From Anastrepha obliqua (Eukaryota; Arthropoda; Insecta; Diptera; Tephritidae): a DNA stretch of 64,000 nucleotides. The DNA is taken from positions 32,266,501 to 32,330,500 of the forward strand of contig NC_072896.1 of assembly GCF_027943255.1 (NCBI RefSeq), given 5' to 3'. The notes beneath the pieces are model-generated. The model searched no databases. It had not been told where the DNA came from and was given only the letters and a program-made list of their open reading frames with translations. A program made the position numbers and the translations under genes. Shown here in pieces: positions 23,150-34,182 of this stretch (position 1 is the stretch's first letter; each line of letters starts with the position of its first letter).

Positions 23150-23232
23150 ATGGAGCAACATCGAGACGCAAACCATGAATTGGATGAGCAGCTTGGCCAA
23201 AAACATTTAAAAAAGGATGTATGCGCCAACTC
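23150..23232 (+). repeat. SINE tail fragment
   Basis: TGGAGCAACATCGAGACGCA, then GAGCAGCTTGGCC and GGATGTATGCGCCAAC match the 3' third of the SINE seen at 45271-45571 (GTAGAACAACATCAAGACGC, GGAGGAGTTCGGCC, AGGGTGTACGCGCCAA). The head is missing. Confidence 0.6.
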
Positions 23233-23234
23233 GC

Positions 23235-24300
23235 AATGCTTTGGCCCATAAATTATCATACTTTCAACCATAAACCCCATTTCTCTAGTATCTTTCCTCC
23301 CGTTTTTCTGCCTGAATTTCCTTCCCTTATTTGCCCTTGATTCTTACCTCTAGCGTATTCTCTTTTTCTCTCACCAAACTCACTTGTATTCTTCATAGTT
23401 TTGAAATTTCTCTAAAGTTTTCCTGCTAGTCCGTGCGCTGCTATAAAATTTAGTACAAATATTAATGTTCACTTTCTCCACATCTCCCTCTTTGCTTGCC
23501 CACTGCTTTCACTGTTTTTCGTTTGCGCAATCGTTCGCGCATTTATTTTAATTCCCTTTCTTGTGCACTTGACCTACCCTCCTGTTAGTGTAGCTCATTG
23601 CTGGGTTTTTTTGTTTTGTGTACAAATAGTTTGTTTTGACTATTGTCGCCGGTATTTAGACAGTGCGAATTCCATTGCATTTTCTTACTCGTCTTCATCC
23701 TCTTCATCGTTGTTGTTATAACCAAATTTGCAGTGCTTAAGCGAGCTTAGCATAGTTAGGGCTGTAATTCTTAACAAGCTAATGAAAAAATGTGTAGTCA
23801 TAGAGAGTACTTGATTTAAAGGTGCTTTTATGGATCAATTTCTGGTGTATGTGCGATCAGCCTGAGCCGAAGCGTGTTTTGTTTTCAACAGTTGTCAGAA
23901 CTCTAAGGCTATAGTCCGATGTAGAAACTAGAGCCATTGCATACCGCTTGTGGGTAATAAGGACAGACTATGCATTTTTACATCCAGAAGAATGAAGCTT
24001 TAGCACTAAGCCCATCTGGTATTTATCGTGCAGTTCAAATTTAGATGCTCGTCTAGGATTCTGTTGCATTTTTGCATCACGTCAGGCTATTTTCGTGCTC
24101 AATTATGGGGAATCTGCAGCTATCAGTTGTGATGGTTCTTAGGTTTTCTTTGGATAAGTTCAAGCGTGCCTTAAGCTTCAATTGGGTAAAATCATAAAAT
24201 GCTTGATTCTCTAGAATTGCGTTTTCGACGCAAAAAATGAGAAAGAGAGTCAATATTCAACATCGTTCCAAGACAGTATTGTTGGTTTTCATGTAAATAA
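23235..24300. other. No recognisable gene
   Basis: AT-rich sequence with pyrimidine tracts up to 23700, then unremarkable sequence. I see no coding frame, repeat or RNA gene that I can support. Confidence 0.35.
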
Positions 24301-24304
24301 TATT

Positions 24305-24735
24305 GCAAGTATGCGGAATTTTTCCACTCTCTTTCCATCTCAGAAAGGGATTCTCATTAAAACTATTCCATGCTGCAGTTTATTCAGATGGACCTAAAAT
24401 TCATGGTGATGTTGCCGAAGGTAAATATTATGATGGATTTAGAATTGAAAAGTCTGTATGTCTTTCTAGTGCCTGCAGTGTCTTTTCAGACGGAAGTACT
24501 GGCGGTTGGGGAACTTTCTAGATTACTAATCGCAGATTTCTCCTTTAAAGGCAATATCGCTATTCTTTCGGATAGCCAAGTTGTAATCCTGGTACTGGAT
24601 TCGGCTACAACAACCTCAAAACTAGTGGCACAAAGTAGGAATATCCTTACCACCTTTAGTGAAAACCATAAAGTTACCCTAACCGGGACCCAGACTTCGA
24701 AAGGAAACGAAAAAACACAGTTTGTATCTGTAAAA
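24305..24735 (+). pseudogene. RNase H fragment of the 6961-11957 LINE family
   Basis: Close nucleotide match to 10940-11350 of the long LINE, for example TTACTAATCGCAGATTTCTC and TATCGCTATTCTTTCGGATA. The reading is FQTEVLAVGELSRLLIADFS then ILSDSQVVILVLDS, with the RNase H Glu and Asp positions kept but the flanks broken. The terminal WVPGH block is degenerate (LTGTQTSKGNEK). Both ends are lost, so only the middle of the domain was retained. Confidence 0.8.
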
Positions 24736-24846
24736 CAGCTCATGACATCAACGTCAAAATTGTTCTAATAACTGTTCAATACATATATTGTTTATAAGCC
24801 ATCAAAAGCATTTGCATCTCAGTTTTGTTGAATTTTTTTTTCTGTG

Positions 24847-25743
24847 ATGGAATTCAAGCGTAATGGAGGAGGACCAAAAAAAACCGCAACAACGCCAGAA
24901 ATGGTTCGGAAAGTGAAGGCTGGACTTGAACGAAATCCACGTCGAAGTGGAAGAAAAATGGCCAAAGAACTGAAAACATCGCAAGACAGCATTCGACGCA
25001 TATTGAAAAATGAGCTCAAGGTCAAGGCTTACAAGTTCCGAAAAGCACACGACCTTTCACCCCAGCAAAGAAAAGTTCGGTACGAAAGAGCTAAGGAGTT
25101 GTTGCGCTTGCACGAATAACGAATTTCCTAACATTGTGTTGTCTGATGAAAAAAATTTCCCAATTGAGCAGTTCATAACCACTCAAAACTAGCGTGTTTA
25201 CTTGACCGAACTCTCATACGAGAATTTGAACCTACGTATGGCCACTCGAAGCAATTTCCCATCGCAAGTAATGGTTTGGGCCGCAGTGGCCGCTGATGGA
25301 CGCTCTCCAATCGTTTTTATCGAGCCGCGTGTCAAAGTGAATGCGACTTATTATCGGGAAAATGTTTTAGAAGCTGTTTAGAGCCGTGGACACGCAAACA
25401 TTTCGGTCGTAGACCATGGACGTTCCAACAGGACTCGGCACCGTCTCATAAAGCTCGTGTGAACCAAGAATGGTTCAAAAATCATGTTCCCCACTTCATT
25501 TCGTCCACACAATGGCTTTCAAATTCGCCAGACGCAAAGCCGATGGACTATTCCATCTGGTCCATTTTGGAGACCAAGGTGAGGACTAAAAAATATGCCA
25601 GTATGGATGCGCTGAAAAAAGCGATTATACGAGAATGGGCCAAAATACCTCAAGATCACATTCGTGCAGCATGCAACTCATTTTTTGACCGTTTGAAGGC
25701 TATAGTCAAGGCAAAAGATCGAGCTAAAGTGAATATATGTTAA
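24847..25743 (+). pseudogene. maT-like (DD37D) Tc1/mariner transposase, disrupted
   Basis: From the ATG at 24847 the protein has a basic N-terminus and a helix-turn-helix region (ERNPRRSGRKMAKELKTSQD, then SIRRILKNELKVKAYKF). The first catalytic Asp is in IVLSDEKNF at about 25140. A TAG at about 25190 and a frameshift near 25385 interrupt it. In the third piece the second Asp is in FQQDSAPSHKA and the third in SPDAKPMDYSIW. I count 37 residues between these two, the DD37D spacing of the maT group. The end reads RTKKYASMDALKKAIIREWA then a stop at 25743. No convincing terminal repeats are visible. Transposition function is lost. Confidence 0.83.
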
Positions 25744-25821
25744 AGTTGTAATAATTTTTGAACAATTTTGTCTTTGAAACAGGTAACACTTCATATTGTT
25801 CAGCCTGTATACTCGTAATAT

Positions 25822-26079
25822 GTATAATTGGCGCTTGCACCCTTTTTGGTGGATGTTCGGCCGAGCTCCTCCTCCTCTCTGGTGCATCTTGATTTTTTAC
25901 ACAAATGGAGGGACTTACAGATTTATGCCGCTTCCGAAATGATAATGGAGGCAGAAATACACTCGGAAGTTTGTTTGCCAAGGGGCGAGCGCTATTAGAA
26001 AAAACTTCTTCTATCATTTGGTATTTCATGTCATTGACCTCGAATCTGTACTTCCGAATGATAGTCAAGCATTAACACC
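25822..26079 (-). repeat. tRNA-headed SINE, antisense copy
   Basis: On the minus strand the order is a tRNA-like head with GACTATCATTCGGAAGTACA and GATTCGAGG (B-box-like), then TTTTTTCTAATAGCGCTCGC, CCGAGTGTATTTCTGCC, GTCCCTCCATTTGTG, GGAGGAGGAGCTCGGCC and GTGCAAGCGCCAATTATA. This is the same module order as the copies at 31575, 45271, 59106 and 63364. Confidence 0.8.
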
Positions 26080-26459
26080 TTTGTATAGTGAGATGCAATT
26101 CTCGAATGGAAAAAAACCTTGGCATAGGAAAATCTAGGTCAAGTGGACTCGAGATACAATTTAACTCAAAATAGAGGCAATGTTATAGTAGTTTGATGTT
26201 TAAGGAATAGTAAAATCATAAATTTATGTGAGGAAAATTGAAGCCAATCTATTCAAGAACTTCGGGACAATCCACATAATTACAACTAACTTCAAATACG
26301 AACTTCAAGGACTAATGATGGGTACGCCTGTTGGCAAGGGACCACAGATTTATTTTCATGCAGGTTGGTAAATATTACCAATACCAAATAATACCAAATA
26401 TTTCTATACCAAAAATTTTACCGATCACTATAGGGTACTATTTTCACAATAGATCAGCT

Positions 26460-26760
26460 CTGGTCGCAGTGCGTAATGGCCTTCTAATAATAATAGGGTA
26501 CTATCAGAGAAAAGAAGAGGTTGCAAAGCGAATCGATTAAAATGTCGTTGCATCCTTTCAATTCTATTTTAATGATAGGCATAAATTGGATTCCAATCCA
26601 AAAGCGCATATTCGAGCTTCGAACGAACTAGGGAGTTATATAAAACTTCTGTGGTATAGGGTTTTTTAAAATCTCTCGCATTTTGCCTTCGGCAATATAT
26701 TTCTAATATGGTTTACGAATGTAAAACCAGCGTCAAATGTCAAGTTTGATCAGAAACCAC
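26460..26760 (-). pseudogene. CR1/Kiri-like LINE reverse transcriptase tail
   Basis: The minus-strand reading LDITFDAGFTFVNHIRNIL, then FYITPLVRSKLEYALLDWNP and NRIERMQRHFNRFALQPL is the block after the polymerase core in CR1-like elements (typically LYxSLVRSKLEYCSxxWNP ... RIERIQxxFxRYAL). A stop lies in the first part and one before NRIERM. A better preserved relative lies at 62089-62872. Upstream polymerase motifs are missing. Confidence 0.65.
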
Positions 26761-27149
26761 TTTAACCTTAAAATGAAAAACATTTGATAAAGTACAAGAG
26801 GAAGGAATAAAATTTAGAGCTTTTGAGAAGACGACATGAAAATATTTGTTTATAGGGAAAAAATAATTCCATTTTTTTAGCGTAAATTTTAGCCCAAATG
26901 TTTTAAAACTGTTTTATGGTCGACTGTAGCTCCTGGTAAAGATTCATTTGATTAATATTTAATATTTTAACAAAAACTATGAGGTAAAATATTTTTCAAA
27001 AATGAAAAGAAATTTTTTTCGCTAAAATTTTTAATACAGAAATACTGTTTTTTTCTCAAAAAGTGTAAAGTGTTAAATCTACAGAGGCTTAACGCTCATT
27101 TTTTACTAGGATTGGCTGAAAACGAGCGGCGAGTTGAAATCAAATTATA

Positions 27150-29095
27150 AGTAGTATTTTTTTTCTTGCGACTAAATATATTTATTTGTTTCGATGTGAG
27201 TTGGATATAATTTTTTTTTATTATTATTTAGTTGTTTTTAATTATGGTTTTTTTTAATAAACTTGTTTTTGAATAATTGTTTATTATAATCTCTATATTT
27301 TTTACATTAATAATAGTTTTTTTTACATAATAATACATTTTTTTATAATACATTTTTTTTGTAATACAGTTTTGTTAAATAAATTTTTTTAATAAAGGTT
27401 TTTTTGAATAAATGTTTTTTTGTATAAATTTTGTTGTTAAATTGTTTTTCTTAATAAGTTTTTTTAATGGATTTTTTTCTTAAAAAGTTTTTTAACTGGT
27501 TTTGTGAAAAAAATTTTTTTTTATACTTTTTTTTTAAGATTTTTATAAGAATTTTCGTTTGATAAAAGGTTTTCAAAAAAGTTTTTAAATACATTTTTTT
27601 AAAATAATTTTTTTTTTAATAATTTTTTTTTAATAATTTTCTTTGAAGATTTTTATAAGAATTTTTATTTAATAAATGGTGTTCAAGAATGTTTTTTTAA
27701 TATAATACATTATTTTTGAAAATTTTTTTCTGAATAAATGCTCTTTAAGAAAGTAGTTTTCTTCTTAATAAGTTTGTTTTTAAAGAATTTTTTTCTTAAA
27801 AAGTTTTTTTTAATTGGTTTTTTGAAAGTTTTTGTCTAATAATTTTTTTGTAAGATAGTTGTTTTTTGTCTAATAAATGCTATTAAATTTGAAAAACATT
27901 TTTTTTTAATAAAAGTGTTGTTGAAAAAGTTTTTTTAATAAATGTTTTTTAAGAAAGTTGTTTTTAATAAATTCTTTTCCTTAACAATTTTTTTAACAAT
28001 TTTTTAAGCATTTTTTTTAAGAATTTTTTTTTTTAATAACTTGTTTTGAAGATTTTTATACGAATTTTTATTTAATAAATGGTTTTCAAGAAAGATTTTT
28101 GAATACACTTCTTTGAAAATTTTTTTTGAATAAATGCTTTTTAAGAAAGTAGTTTTCTTCTTAATAAGTTTGTTTTTAATGAATTTTTTTCTTAAAAAGT
28201 TTTTTTAATTGCTTTAGTGGAAATTTTTTTTTTTAATTTGTTTGGTAAGATTTTTTTTAGGATTTTATTTGTTTAATAAATGGTGTTTAAGAAAGTCTTA
28301 TTAAATTTTTTTTTTTAATTATTTTGTTTTGTAATAAAATTGTTTTTCAAAAAAGTTTTTTTAATAAATGTTTTTTTAAGAAAGTTGTTTTTAATAAATT
28401 CGTTTTCTTAACAAGTTTTTTTTATAATGTTTCTTAAGCATTTTTTTTAATAATTTGTTTTGAAGATTCGTATAAGAATTTTTATTTAATAAATGCTGCT
28501 CAAGAAAGTTTTTTCAAAATACATTTTTTTAAAATAGTTTTTTTAATACTTTTTGTTTGAACAATTGTTTATTAAGAAAGTTGTTTTCTTCTTAATGAGT
28601 TTGTTTTAATGAATTTTTTTCTTAAACAGTTTTTTTTAATTGGTTACGTAAAAATTTTTTTTTTTAGCTTTTTAGGTAAGATTCTTTTCTATTATAGAAT
28701 TTTTTGTTTAATAAATGATGTTGTTAACATTTTTTTTAATAATTTTTTTTTTTTAATAAAATTGTTTTTGAAAAGTTTTTTTAATAAATGTTTTTTATGA
28801 AAGTATATTAGTTTTTAAAAATATATTTTCTTAACAATTTTGTTTTGATAATTTTTTTTTAAGAATTTGTTTAAGCATGTTTTTTTAATAAATGGTGTTT
28901 AACAAAGTTGTTTAATAAATTTTTTTAAATAATTTTTTTTTTATAATTTTCTTTTAAATAATTTTTTTAACAAAGTTGTTTAATAAATTTTTTTAAATAA
29001 TTTTTTTAATAATTTTTTTTTAAATAATGTTTTTTAATAATTTTTTTTAATAAAGTTTTTTTTTGATAATTTTTTTTTCTAAGAAAGTTTTTTTG
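27150..29095. repeat. T-rich tandem array with about 400-430 bp period
   Basis: Almost 2 kb of TTTTTTAATAA-like sequence. Within it a longer unit recurs: TTAAGAAAGTAGTTTTCTTC followed by TTAATAAGTTTGTTTTTAA and CTTAAAAAGTTTTTTTAATTGG at about 27745, 28142 and (diverged) 28573, with a partial earlier one near 27440. TTTTTATTTAATAAATGG also recurs between them. This is a satellite-like array, not a coding region; open frames here are artefacts. Confidence 0.75.
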
Positions 29096-29099
29096 CAAC

Positions 29100-29885
29100 A
29101 TTGAACGTGATTTTATTGCCTTTTTTACTCACATATTAAGTTAGGTACATTTATATAAGTATTTTGAGGCCCTATGTTCCACTAAGGACCCACGGGAAAA
29201 TAAACATTGTAGTTATATTATATGTATGGATCTTTATGTATGCACATTTTTTTTCAGACTTTTTTTAAAAAGTTATTTTCAGAAATCCTATAAAATTAGA
29301 CATTGTGTGTATATTTATATTTATGATAGGATTTTACACAAGACCCCCGTAAGGAAAAAATCTGGTTGCGCGCCTGATTTCATCGGCCTTTTTCACACAG
29401 AAAATCTCTGTAGCAAGAAAAATTATATTTTTTATTATATTTTTTACTGCACTCAGCTGAGATAAAGACAAATAAAAAATGCAAAAATAGTAAGCCACAG
29501 TTTGGGACCTTTTTCACATATTTTTAATTACATTTAAGTGATTTAGGAGCTTACAAACATGCAAAGTGTCAGGGCAAAAGTGTCCCGAAGGATTGACAGG
29601 GTTGAGTATCCGTGTTGTAAATTTCCTCTTTAAAGCAATTTGAGAATATCAAAAATATTTAATAATTAAAACACTTCTAATTAGCTCTCTTTCGTATTTT
29701 TAAATAATTGCAGGTAAGCCACAATCAACTTGAAAAACAAATACAAGTCGAGGCTAAACAGAATTGAGAAAAATGTTGATGAAAAAAATCATCTCAGCAA
29801 AGTAAGCAAATTAGCAGACGTTGCATTAGTATGCAAGGCATGTGGATAAACAAGAAAGTACCGTTAAAAATTGTGTTTAATTACG
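29100..29885. other. No recognisable gene
   Basis: AT-rich DNA following the T-rich array. Short open frames have no domain signature. There are no terminal repeats that I can see. Confidence 0.35.
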
Positions 29886-29889
29886 CACC

Positions 29890-30872
29890 ACAAATACAGG
29901 ATAACCGAAATAATATTTAAACAAGTCCGGAAAAAAAACAAAACAAATACAGAAATAAAGAAAAAAGTTGCGATAAGCGAATTTTGAGAAATACAAAGAA
30001 AATTATGGAAATTAGTGCGGAAAAATATGAAAAATTAAAAGCAAACTGAGCCAATAGAGGAACCCACAGCGGCAAAACTTCTTTAAAAAATAAACACAAA
30101 AAATTTGCAAAGCGCGCGCCAACAATTAGTGGCGCATAAGAAAAACGACAAACAAAAATTACCATAACAGAGCGAGTGTGTGTGAGTGCGTGAGAGAGAG
30201 AGAGAGAGTAAGGAAAAAACAGTAATAAGAAGTTGATGAAATAAGGAGTAACCAATTAAACATAAACCGCTTATGAAAATAACGAACTTCAGTGGTGGCC
30301 AGGAAGAATAAAAAAAGAGCAGAAGCAAAAGGCAAGCAAAGAAGGAAGTTGCGCCAAGAACCTGCCGCGCCAAACACAAAAGAAGAAAAAAAAATCGACC
30401 AAAGTAGCAAAGTGAAAAAATGTGCGCTGCTGCGTGCAAAACTTTTACCCGTGGATCCGCCTAGTCAGCGGAAAAATAAAAATTTGTAAGAGAAAATCAA
30501 TTTCATAAGCAACAATAGCAACAACTCAAACACTACCGAAAAAATATTATCAATCGCAAAGAAAGAAAATAATAAAGATCCCAACCAAGAACAAAAACAA
30601 AGACAAGAAAAGCCAAAAACAAGACTAAAAAGAACAAAAAAAAAGAAAAATCACGCGAAAAACGCGCGAAAGAGGCTAAAGTGCGGCTACAAACTTGGCT
30701 AAGCTACTTGGCTAACTTGACGTCGGACGCGACTAATGGCAATGGTCGCGCAGCCAAACCGCCAACAACAAAGCAAATGGACAAAAATGATAATCGAAAA
30801 CTAAGCAGTCACTTTTACGCGGCATCAACAACAAAAGCCAGTCAGCCGTCTATCGATTTTTGTGTGCGACAA
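29890..30872 (+). promoter_or_regulatory. Candidate 5' untranslated/first exon of a host gene
   Basis: About 1 kb of purine-rich sequence typical of fly 5' UTRs (many CAACAA, AAACAAAG and GCGAAA words, a GA run at 30188-30208, no transposon similarity) ends in GACAAGTAAGT. The GTAAGT at 30873 is a perfect donor core. Upstream ATGs at 30736 and 30742 open short frames that close within about 80 bases. The next ATG (30777) stays open to the donor. No TATA box is obvious. I cannot name the gene. Confidence 0.32.
30777..30872 (+). CDS. Putative first coding exon, 32 codons (partial, speculative)
   Basis: From the ATG at 30777 (context GCAAATGG, acceptable for flies) a frame encodes 32 residues beginning MDKNDNRKLSSHFYAAS and ends in phase 0 exactly at the GTAAGT donor. 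The peptide is hydrophilic, with no signal peptide or recognisable domain. If real, the coding sequence would continue beyond an intron that starts with TATG-repeat-rich DNA. Two upstream ATGs argue for caution. Confidence 0.18.
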
Positions 30873-31574
30873 GTAAGTACAACAAAAGCAAACAAACTTT
30901 TTCACAACAACAATTATAATTATTTGTATGTATGTATATATGTATGTGTGGGCAAACAACTGCCGCGTGTGTGTGAAAAAGTGAAAAAGTGAAAGGGGAA
31001 GAGCAAACAAAAGTTTGATGTGCTCATTATTATTAAGCTTTCCTTACAAAACCGGCAATAACAACAACGAAAAAAGGCAGTATAAAGTTTTCCTATCTAA
31101 AGATGCTGAAAACATTGAAGATCAGTAAAAACCAGTGCAGTTTGAAATTGATGAAGAGCAAGCGACCAATGATGCATCAGCTGTTGGCGAAAAACTTGGC
31201 ACGTCGCATATTAAAACTTTTATTGGAACAAATTGCATTTTTATAGAGCTTGCAGAGAAATTTTCTAGCGCTGGCGATTATTGGATTTTTCATTTGAAAT
31301 GGGTTTGTAAAGGAATGAAGTCAATTTTTATGCCTAAGTGCGCTTAAGACTTCAAACAGGGATAAGTGCGTGAAGAAGTCAGGAGCGGAGGCCGACTTTG
31401 AGCCATTAAACCTTTTCATACCTACTTGTTTTTGAAGGCAAATAGTACATCACTTTAATTTATCACTTTTATCTTGGGTTAAGCCGAATAGCTGGGAAAG
31501 ATATGCTCTTTCTAAAGTCAATGCTAGAGTGCCAATTTTTCATGCCAAGACCTCGATTAAAGACAGGCGGAATT

Positions 31575-31828
31575 TAGAGAGAACGTGATTCGAATCTCGG
31601 TGAAAGACCAATATGAAGAAAAAGTTTTTTCTAATAGCGGTCGCCCCTCGGCAAGCAATGGCAAGCCTCTGAGTGTATTTGTGCTATGAAAAAGCTCCTC
31701 ATAAGAAATATCTGTCATTCGGAGCCGGCTAGAAACTGTAGGTCCCTCCATTTGTGGAACAACATCAAGACGCACGCCACAAATAGGAGGAGGAGCCCGG
31801 TCAAGCCCCCAAAAGAGTGAAGGTCTTT
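31575..31828 (+). repeat. SINE copy, head truncated
   Basis: Begins at GATTCGAATCTCGGTGAAA (B-box-like) and continues through TTTTTTCTAATAGCGGTCGC, CTCATAAGAAATATCTG, GTCCCTCCATTTGTGGAACA, ACATCAAGACGCACGCCACA and AGGAGGAGGAGCCCGG. The A-box part of the tRNA-like head is missing. Bases 30880-31570 upstream show nothing supportable beyond a short unassigned frame at 31135-31347. Confidence 0.82.
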
Positions 31829-31849
31829 TTCGTAATCCTGCTGTTGTCA

Positions 31850-32270
31850 TTCTGAGTAGGTGTCAAACCATTGTAGTCGCTGAGCTTTAGCGAAACGCAC
31901 AATATTTTGTCCTGAGGTCAGCTGTTCGATCTCATCAGTGTATATGATTCTCTAAGATTCTCTAAGATGACCCTGCTTGTCAAAATATCCTTCTTAGGAC
32001 TGTATGCTCAAAGCGGAGAAGGTAGCTCTTTCAGTTAGATGTCAGGAACCACGCTTCGCAGCCATATGTTTCTACTGGTCTTATTAGCGTCCTGCATTTG
32101 TGTAGCTTACACGAGCTCTATACTTATTTATTTTAGAGAAGTTTCAGCAAAATAACTTCTATTAGCATCTTCACGCCGATTAAGGGATCTGCAGCGCTGC
32201 TAACGTTTACACCCAGGTATTCCAAATGGCAGAAAATGGACGTTAACCTAATTAAAAAGTCCAGAGCTTT
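31850..32270 (-). pseudogene. Decayed tail of an endonuclease-RT LINE
   Basis: Minus-strand pieces in consecutive frames read LEYLGVNVSS, then TLIRPVETYGCEAWFLTSN, then LLRFEHTVLRRIF, then IYTDEIEQLTSGQNIVRFAK and AQRLQWF. The order matches the thumb and C-terminus of RTE/L2-like reverse transcriptases (TLIRPVxTYGxExW...FERxxLRRI...NxELxxL...RLxWLGH). The tail equals the family at 20820-21180. Many stops. Confidence 0.62.
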
Positions 32271-32679
32271 TCAAAGATGATAGAAAACTCTAGAGGCGCC
32301 ACTTCTTACGCCAGATAAAACTGTCACTAACTGTGTCATTCTGAATTAAACACACGCGAGTGAACATAGCGACGAACTGAAGTATTGAGGGATTACGTTG
32401 GGAAAGCACTGGGAGTACTGACAGTGGCGACAGTGACAGTCTGCAGGTCAGTGACGTCTGTCAAAGCGAGTAGTGTTGACCCGTATTGGTGCCAGTGACG
32501 ATGACAGTGATGACGAAAATATATTTATAGCGCGGTAAGTTATGACTGCCTTAGGCGGCGACCGAAATCGAAAGAAGGACCACCATTTCTGAGCAAGCGC
32601 CGATGACAGTGATGTAAGAGGCGACTAACATTCAAACAACGACCACCCATCCTGAGCGGAAGCTTAACTGGTAGTAGTT

Positions 32680-33021
32680 TTGGGGCGAGGTCTTACCGAA
32701 AACTTAAAAGCGGTACTGCGGCGAACAGAAGCTCTCGGAGTTTGCTCAGACCTGTTTTTGGGACGGCTCTCCGAGGAGTTTCGTAGTGACTTTAGTTTAA
32801 TGAGGGTAAAGTATTTTTGGTTCAATGTGGATTTTCATTGCAACCGGATGACGGGATCCAAAGAACGCTACCGGCAGTCTGTTCTACGTTACCGGAACGA
32901 CCCGGACTTGTATGCTTACGGAATGCTTATGCTACTACAAGAACAAAAAGCAAAAAACCGCAGAGATGAGCTTCGAGCTCTATCAAGGAGGTTAGTGTGT
33001 TCATGCCATAATACTAATTAG
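32680..33021 (+). CDS. Unrecognised 113-codon open frame
   Basis: Opens at a TTG, so the true start is unknown. The product is highly charged, with an amphipathic C-terminal part (NDPDLYAYGMLMLLQEQKAK then RRDELRALSRR) that could be helical. I recognise no domain. GGAGGTTAGTG near 32990 could be a splice donor. The preceding 32340-32660 sequence contains several GACAGTGA words and no frame. It may be a piece of a retroelement gag or of a host exon; I cannot tell. Confidence 0.2.
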   Translation: MGRGLTENLKAVLRRTEALGVCSDLFLGRLSEEFRSDFSLMRVKYFWFNVDFHCNRMTGSKERYRQSVLRYRNDPDLYAYGMLMLLQEQKAKNRRDELRALSRRLVCSCHNTN

Positions 33022-33650
33022 TATCTTAAATTCTTAGGTTGATGATCAACAGATTTGATTCTTTGAGGTTTGAAGCACCGTGGGGTTTCACACGTCGCCG
33101 GCAGGTACCCACATTAAGCACATTGAACGTTGTCCACAGGCTCTTTTGGCTATGTGAGCTGGTGCGTTGGTAGTTCTAGTATCAAATGGACAGAATGTTA
33201 TGATCCATAGTTAAAGATCTCGTGAAATGTTGTATAAGTTAGCTTTTGGAGTCTATTGGTGCACAACTATGCGGTGTGAATAACTACACTTTCTTAATAT
33301 ACTGAGACTTATAGCTCGTGGCGCTTTGAAAAGGGTCCCTTATATGGGAAAGGTAATCCATAAGCCATTTGAGAAGTACAGAGACTTGCTGGACGAATGA
33401 AATAATAAACCAAAGACGCAAATTACTACATAATTACGGATGGGGAGAAAAAAAGCGGTATTCGCCCAAAAGTCTTGAGCTCAGTGAAGTGTTGGAGAAA
33501 TATTAAATTATAAAGGGGTCTCAAGCCGAGCAAAGTTTTAGATTTAAACCCTACAAACTGAATCAGTTAGAAATCTGGAGCTCAGTGAAGTGTTGGCCGT
33601 ATATTCAATTACAAAGGGGTCTCAAACTGAGCAAAGCCTTAGATTTAATA

Positions 33651-34182
33651 GGTCTATGAATAAGTTCGTGCGGTTTTTTTTCGAAATTTGAATTTCGGAT
33701 CATTCCCATGGCTTTTAAACGTTTGGAAATGGTTGATTGATCAACTCCCAAAGTTTTTGCAACCTCTTCTTGCGTTTGAGCCGGATCTTGATCGAGCAAT
33801 TCCTCCAATTCGGTATCCATGAACTTTGGCGGCGCGGCCAAAATCACCACTTTTAAAGCGTGCAAACCACTTCTGGCACGTTCGCTCAGCTAGAGCATGC
33901 TCACCATAAACTTCCACCAAGATACGATGACTTTCGGCTGCTTTTTTCTTCATATTAAAATAATGAAGAAGAATTCCCCGCAAAAACACATTATTTGGCA
34001 CGAAATTCGACATTTTCAAGTGTGGTAAAAATATTGTTGTTTACGCTTCAAATAAAAAACTTATACTGACGTTTGTGCCTTACGACAGTAGCTCTCCAAT
34101 GAATGTTTGGAAATGTGGATCGATGGAATAATAATCAAGTTACGCCATCTGTTGTAAAACCGCACGAACTTATCCATAGACC
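33651..34182 (-). mobile_element. Internally deleted mariner, sibling of 55728-57008
   Basis: Ends GGTCTATGAATAAGTTCGTG (left) and GGTCTATGGATAAGTTCGTG (right, reverse complement) match the ends of the complete mariner at 55728-57008 with one or two changes. Inside, the 3' 730 bp of the transposase gene is gone between GAAATTTGAA and TTTCGGATCATTCC, and a second small deletion removes about 24 bases after TTTGGCGGCGC. The remainder is nearly identical to the complete copy. TA borders the left end (33649-33650); the right border reads AT. Confidence 0.9.
33700..34013 (-). pseudogene. Mariner transposase N-terminal remnant
   Basis: From the ATG complementary to 34011-34013 the frame gives MSNFVPNNVFLRGILLHYFN and the first helix-turn-helix region up to FARFKSGDFG. 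The 24-base deletion and a frame change then lead to KFMDTELEELLDQDPAQTQE and LGVDQSTISKRLKAMGMIR, the second helix-turn-helix. Everything downstream, including all three catalytic Asp, is deleted. It could still bind the ends if translated, but the frame is broken. Confidence 0.85.

Noticed and set aside
24768..25815. Terminal inverted repeats for the maT-like element
   Set aside because: Flanks share only weak similarity (CTGTTCAATAC against CTGAACAATAT), below what I would trust.
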